A stretch of DNA of 64,000 nt, from the NCBI RefSeq assembly GCF_000002995.4, contig NW_025062478.1, positions 2,580,001-2,644,000 on the forward strand, given 5' to 3'. The translations under genes and the position numbers were made by a program. Below are positions 62,161 through 64,000 of the stretch, piece after piece; the first letter of the stretch is position 1; each line of letters starts with the position of its first letter. The DNA comes from Brugia malayi (lineage: Eukaryota > Nematoda > Chromadorea > Rhabditida > Onchocercidae). Under the pieces are notes generated by a model. It was not told where the DNA came from. It ran no database searches and was given only the letters and a program-made list of their open reading frames with translations.

Positions 62161-64000
62161 AGAATGGTATCTACTACTGCAGAAGCATTTTTATCAAAGA
62201 GCCAATGCAGTTTTTGATTAATAGAAGTACCATCAATGTTTACAGAGCTGTTCATCGTCTACTCTCTATATCGATTCTAATCATGGTTTTCTGTCACCAC
62301 TTGTCACCATCTCCTTTAATAGTTCATTACGCTAACAAGCAATTGACCACACTATTGAAGTTTTCCTACTTTAGGATATGAATCCTTATTTAGCAAGTCA
62401 GTCTTGAGGACAGATATCCTCTCCCTAAGATTTTGCTATATGATCAGTCAGCACACTGTAGTAGATATATCCCAAAAAACAGGTGCTAACAATCATTGAA
62501 GAAATCTCTTGGCCAAAGTTATATTGACTACATCAGTAGTCCATCCCGACCTCAAATCAGAACACATGAAAACTGTCACCCATAAGGACGTCGCCGTCTT
62601 TGAAAATGAATATCGTTAAGTGTCATGACGGAAGGACAAGCATTAAGAACTGAATCCGATGAGACTTTTCTTTGCATTTTTTGCAACATAATTTGACTTA
62701 TCTCATAGTGTCCTTTTTAGCCACTGGCGCATTTGTAACAAACATAGATTAATACACAAATTTTCATTCTCGAAGCTAATGAAGCTAAGCTAAAAACGAA
62801 GCATACGGTGATAATGGCTTATTTAAGCATTTCATTTCGTCATAATAATTAGTACAACAAAGACGAAAATGTCAGATCCTTTAAATATAATATATATCCA
62901 TTAAGTAAACAAATCCAAATACAGACACAAGAATGAAAATTGGAAAAACGATAACAAATATACATGTAACCAGTATAACAGTAAAAATATTAGTTGTCAA
63001 CACTATTTAACTAAGTAAGGCACCTAAAAAAAATAAATAATATTATCAAATATTATCATATCAATATTATTGTTTATATTATATATATAAAACAAAACAT
63101 TGTGTTATACACATATATATTCATTTTCTTTCTAAGTAATATGTTTATCGTATATAACTATTAAGTAATAAAACAAAAATACAAACATAACAAATAATAA
63201 AATTATTAAAAGGACTTAACAATTTCACTGCTAAATTAAAATTGCATTAAGAAAAAAAGAGCTTTCAGCGTGCACAAAATTTAGAAAAATCAAGAAAAGA
63301 TATATAATATTTTATGGTACATTTATTTTGTCAAATAATATGGCAACCGAAGAAAAGAAGAAAAAACCCGTTACTAATTATTAATTGAATGATATGTTAT
63401 AAAATTGCTAGCAAAATAAATTATTAAAGAATAGAAAATTTAAAAGTTTCATTTTCAGCTATATCATATGAAATAGTTTTATTGCTAATTTTAACAATAT
63501 AATTAATAGCTTTTGTTAATTTCTACTTCCATTATTTGTTTTTTCTTTCATTTTGCTAGAATTTGTTCATAAATTTTTGTAATTTGATTTTTGTTTCCAA
63601 TTGTACTAATATTTGATAAAAATTTATGCTGATTAATTTAGGCTGAAATTAATTTGATTTGGGCTAATAAATTTGGCTGAAAAAGAAATGATAAATTAAT
63701 CATGCAGTAGTGAATTAAAGCATGAAGCAAATTTTTAGACATAAAAGAAAAAATAAATCAACTAATAATATATGTCATTATTATTATTATTATTACTACT
63801 GATATGTTATTAATATTATTATTATTATTATTACTAATATGTTATTAATATTGTTATTATTACTATTATTATTATTATTATTATTTCCGTACTAAAAATC
63901 GCCATTGTTGATTTACAATAGAATATTTGTCATTCGTCCGAATCGTATCATAGCTCTTCTGCAACAGAATTATATTATAAATTATACTGTGATAAAGTAT
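62161..64000. other. Right end of window, no gene seen
   Basis: 62161-62700 is less AT-rich and may be further element debris without readable motifs. 62700-64000 is AT-rich with no coding signal. Confidence 0.45.
63775..63885. repeat. (ATT)n microsatellite, imperfect
   Basis: ATT triplets interrupted by a twice repeated ACTAATATGTTATTAATATT-like motif. Confidence 0.85.

Overview
The window looks like nuclear DNA of a nematode. It is very AT-rich, with long homopolymers and AAT microsatellites. Its genes are split into small exons with GTAAG or GTTTN donors and TTTCAG or TTTTAG acceptors. Several start codons lie 1-20 bases (once about 67) after a good acceptor that has no exon before it, the pattern expected for spliced-leader trans-splicing. 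C6 domains are a nematode-enriched family. A clade III (filaria-like) species is my guess; no sequence here names the species. Coordinates of exons were worked out by hand from splice motifs, reading phase and protein family fit.

Left part (1-23 kb): three single-copy-looking genes, all on the minus strand. (1) 68-10115: a 16-exon secreted protein with a signal peptide, an N-terminal TSP1-like segment, a long Thr/Pro/Ala mucin-like exon with a 132-bp minisatellite, three C6 domains each split over two exons, and a C-terminal thrombospondin type 1 domain. (2) 13049-15014: a calmodulin-like protein with four EF hands, of which hands 1 and 4 look able to bind calcium. (3) 18843-22680: an F-box protein with leucine-rich repeats, probably an SCF ubiquitin ligase substrate receptor.

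Right part (about 24-62 kb): a mosaic of direct and inverted segmental duplications. Its core is a five-member family of two-exon genes (27530-28857 minus, 33345-34790 plus, 40435-41996 plus, 47288-48716 minus, 55870-57432 plus). Each codes for a signal peptide, a short Thr/Val-rich stretch and a very Gln/Leu-rich body built on an 11-residue period. I do not recognise this family. Two members carry the same in-frame TAA but stay open beyond it. One intact BAR-domain gene (50718-53272, plus) sits divergently beside the fourth copy. Degenerate pieces of its first exon occur at three other places in the array and a piece of its last exon occurs near 60.7 kb, so pieces of the BAR gene travelled with the duplications. 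Relics of BEL/Pao LTR retrotransposons (gag and protease parts) lie at the block edges, with one relic of a non-LTR endonuclease.

The remaining intergenic DNA (10.1-13.0, 15.0-18.8, 22.7-24, 43.6-47.2 and 62.2-64 kb) shows no gene I can support. The best candidate for an undescribed system is the Gln-rich hendecad-repeat family and the way it has spread with fragments of the neighbouring BAR gene.
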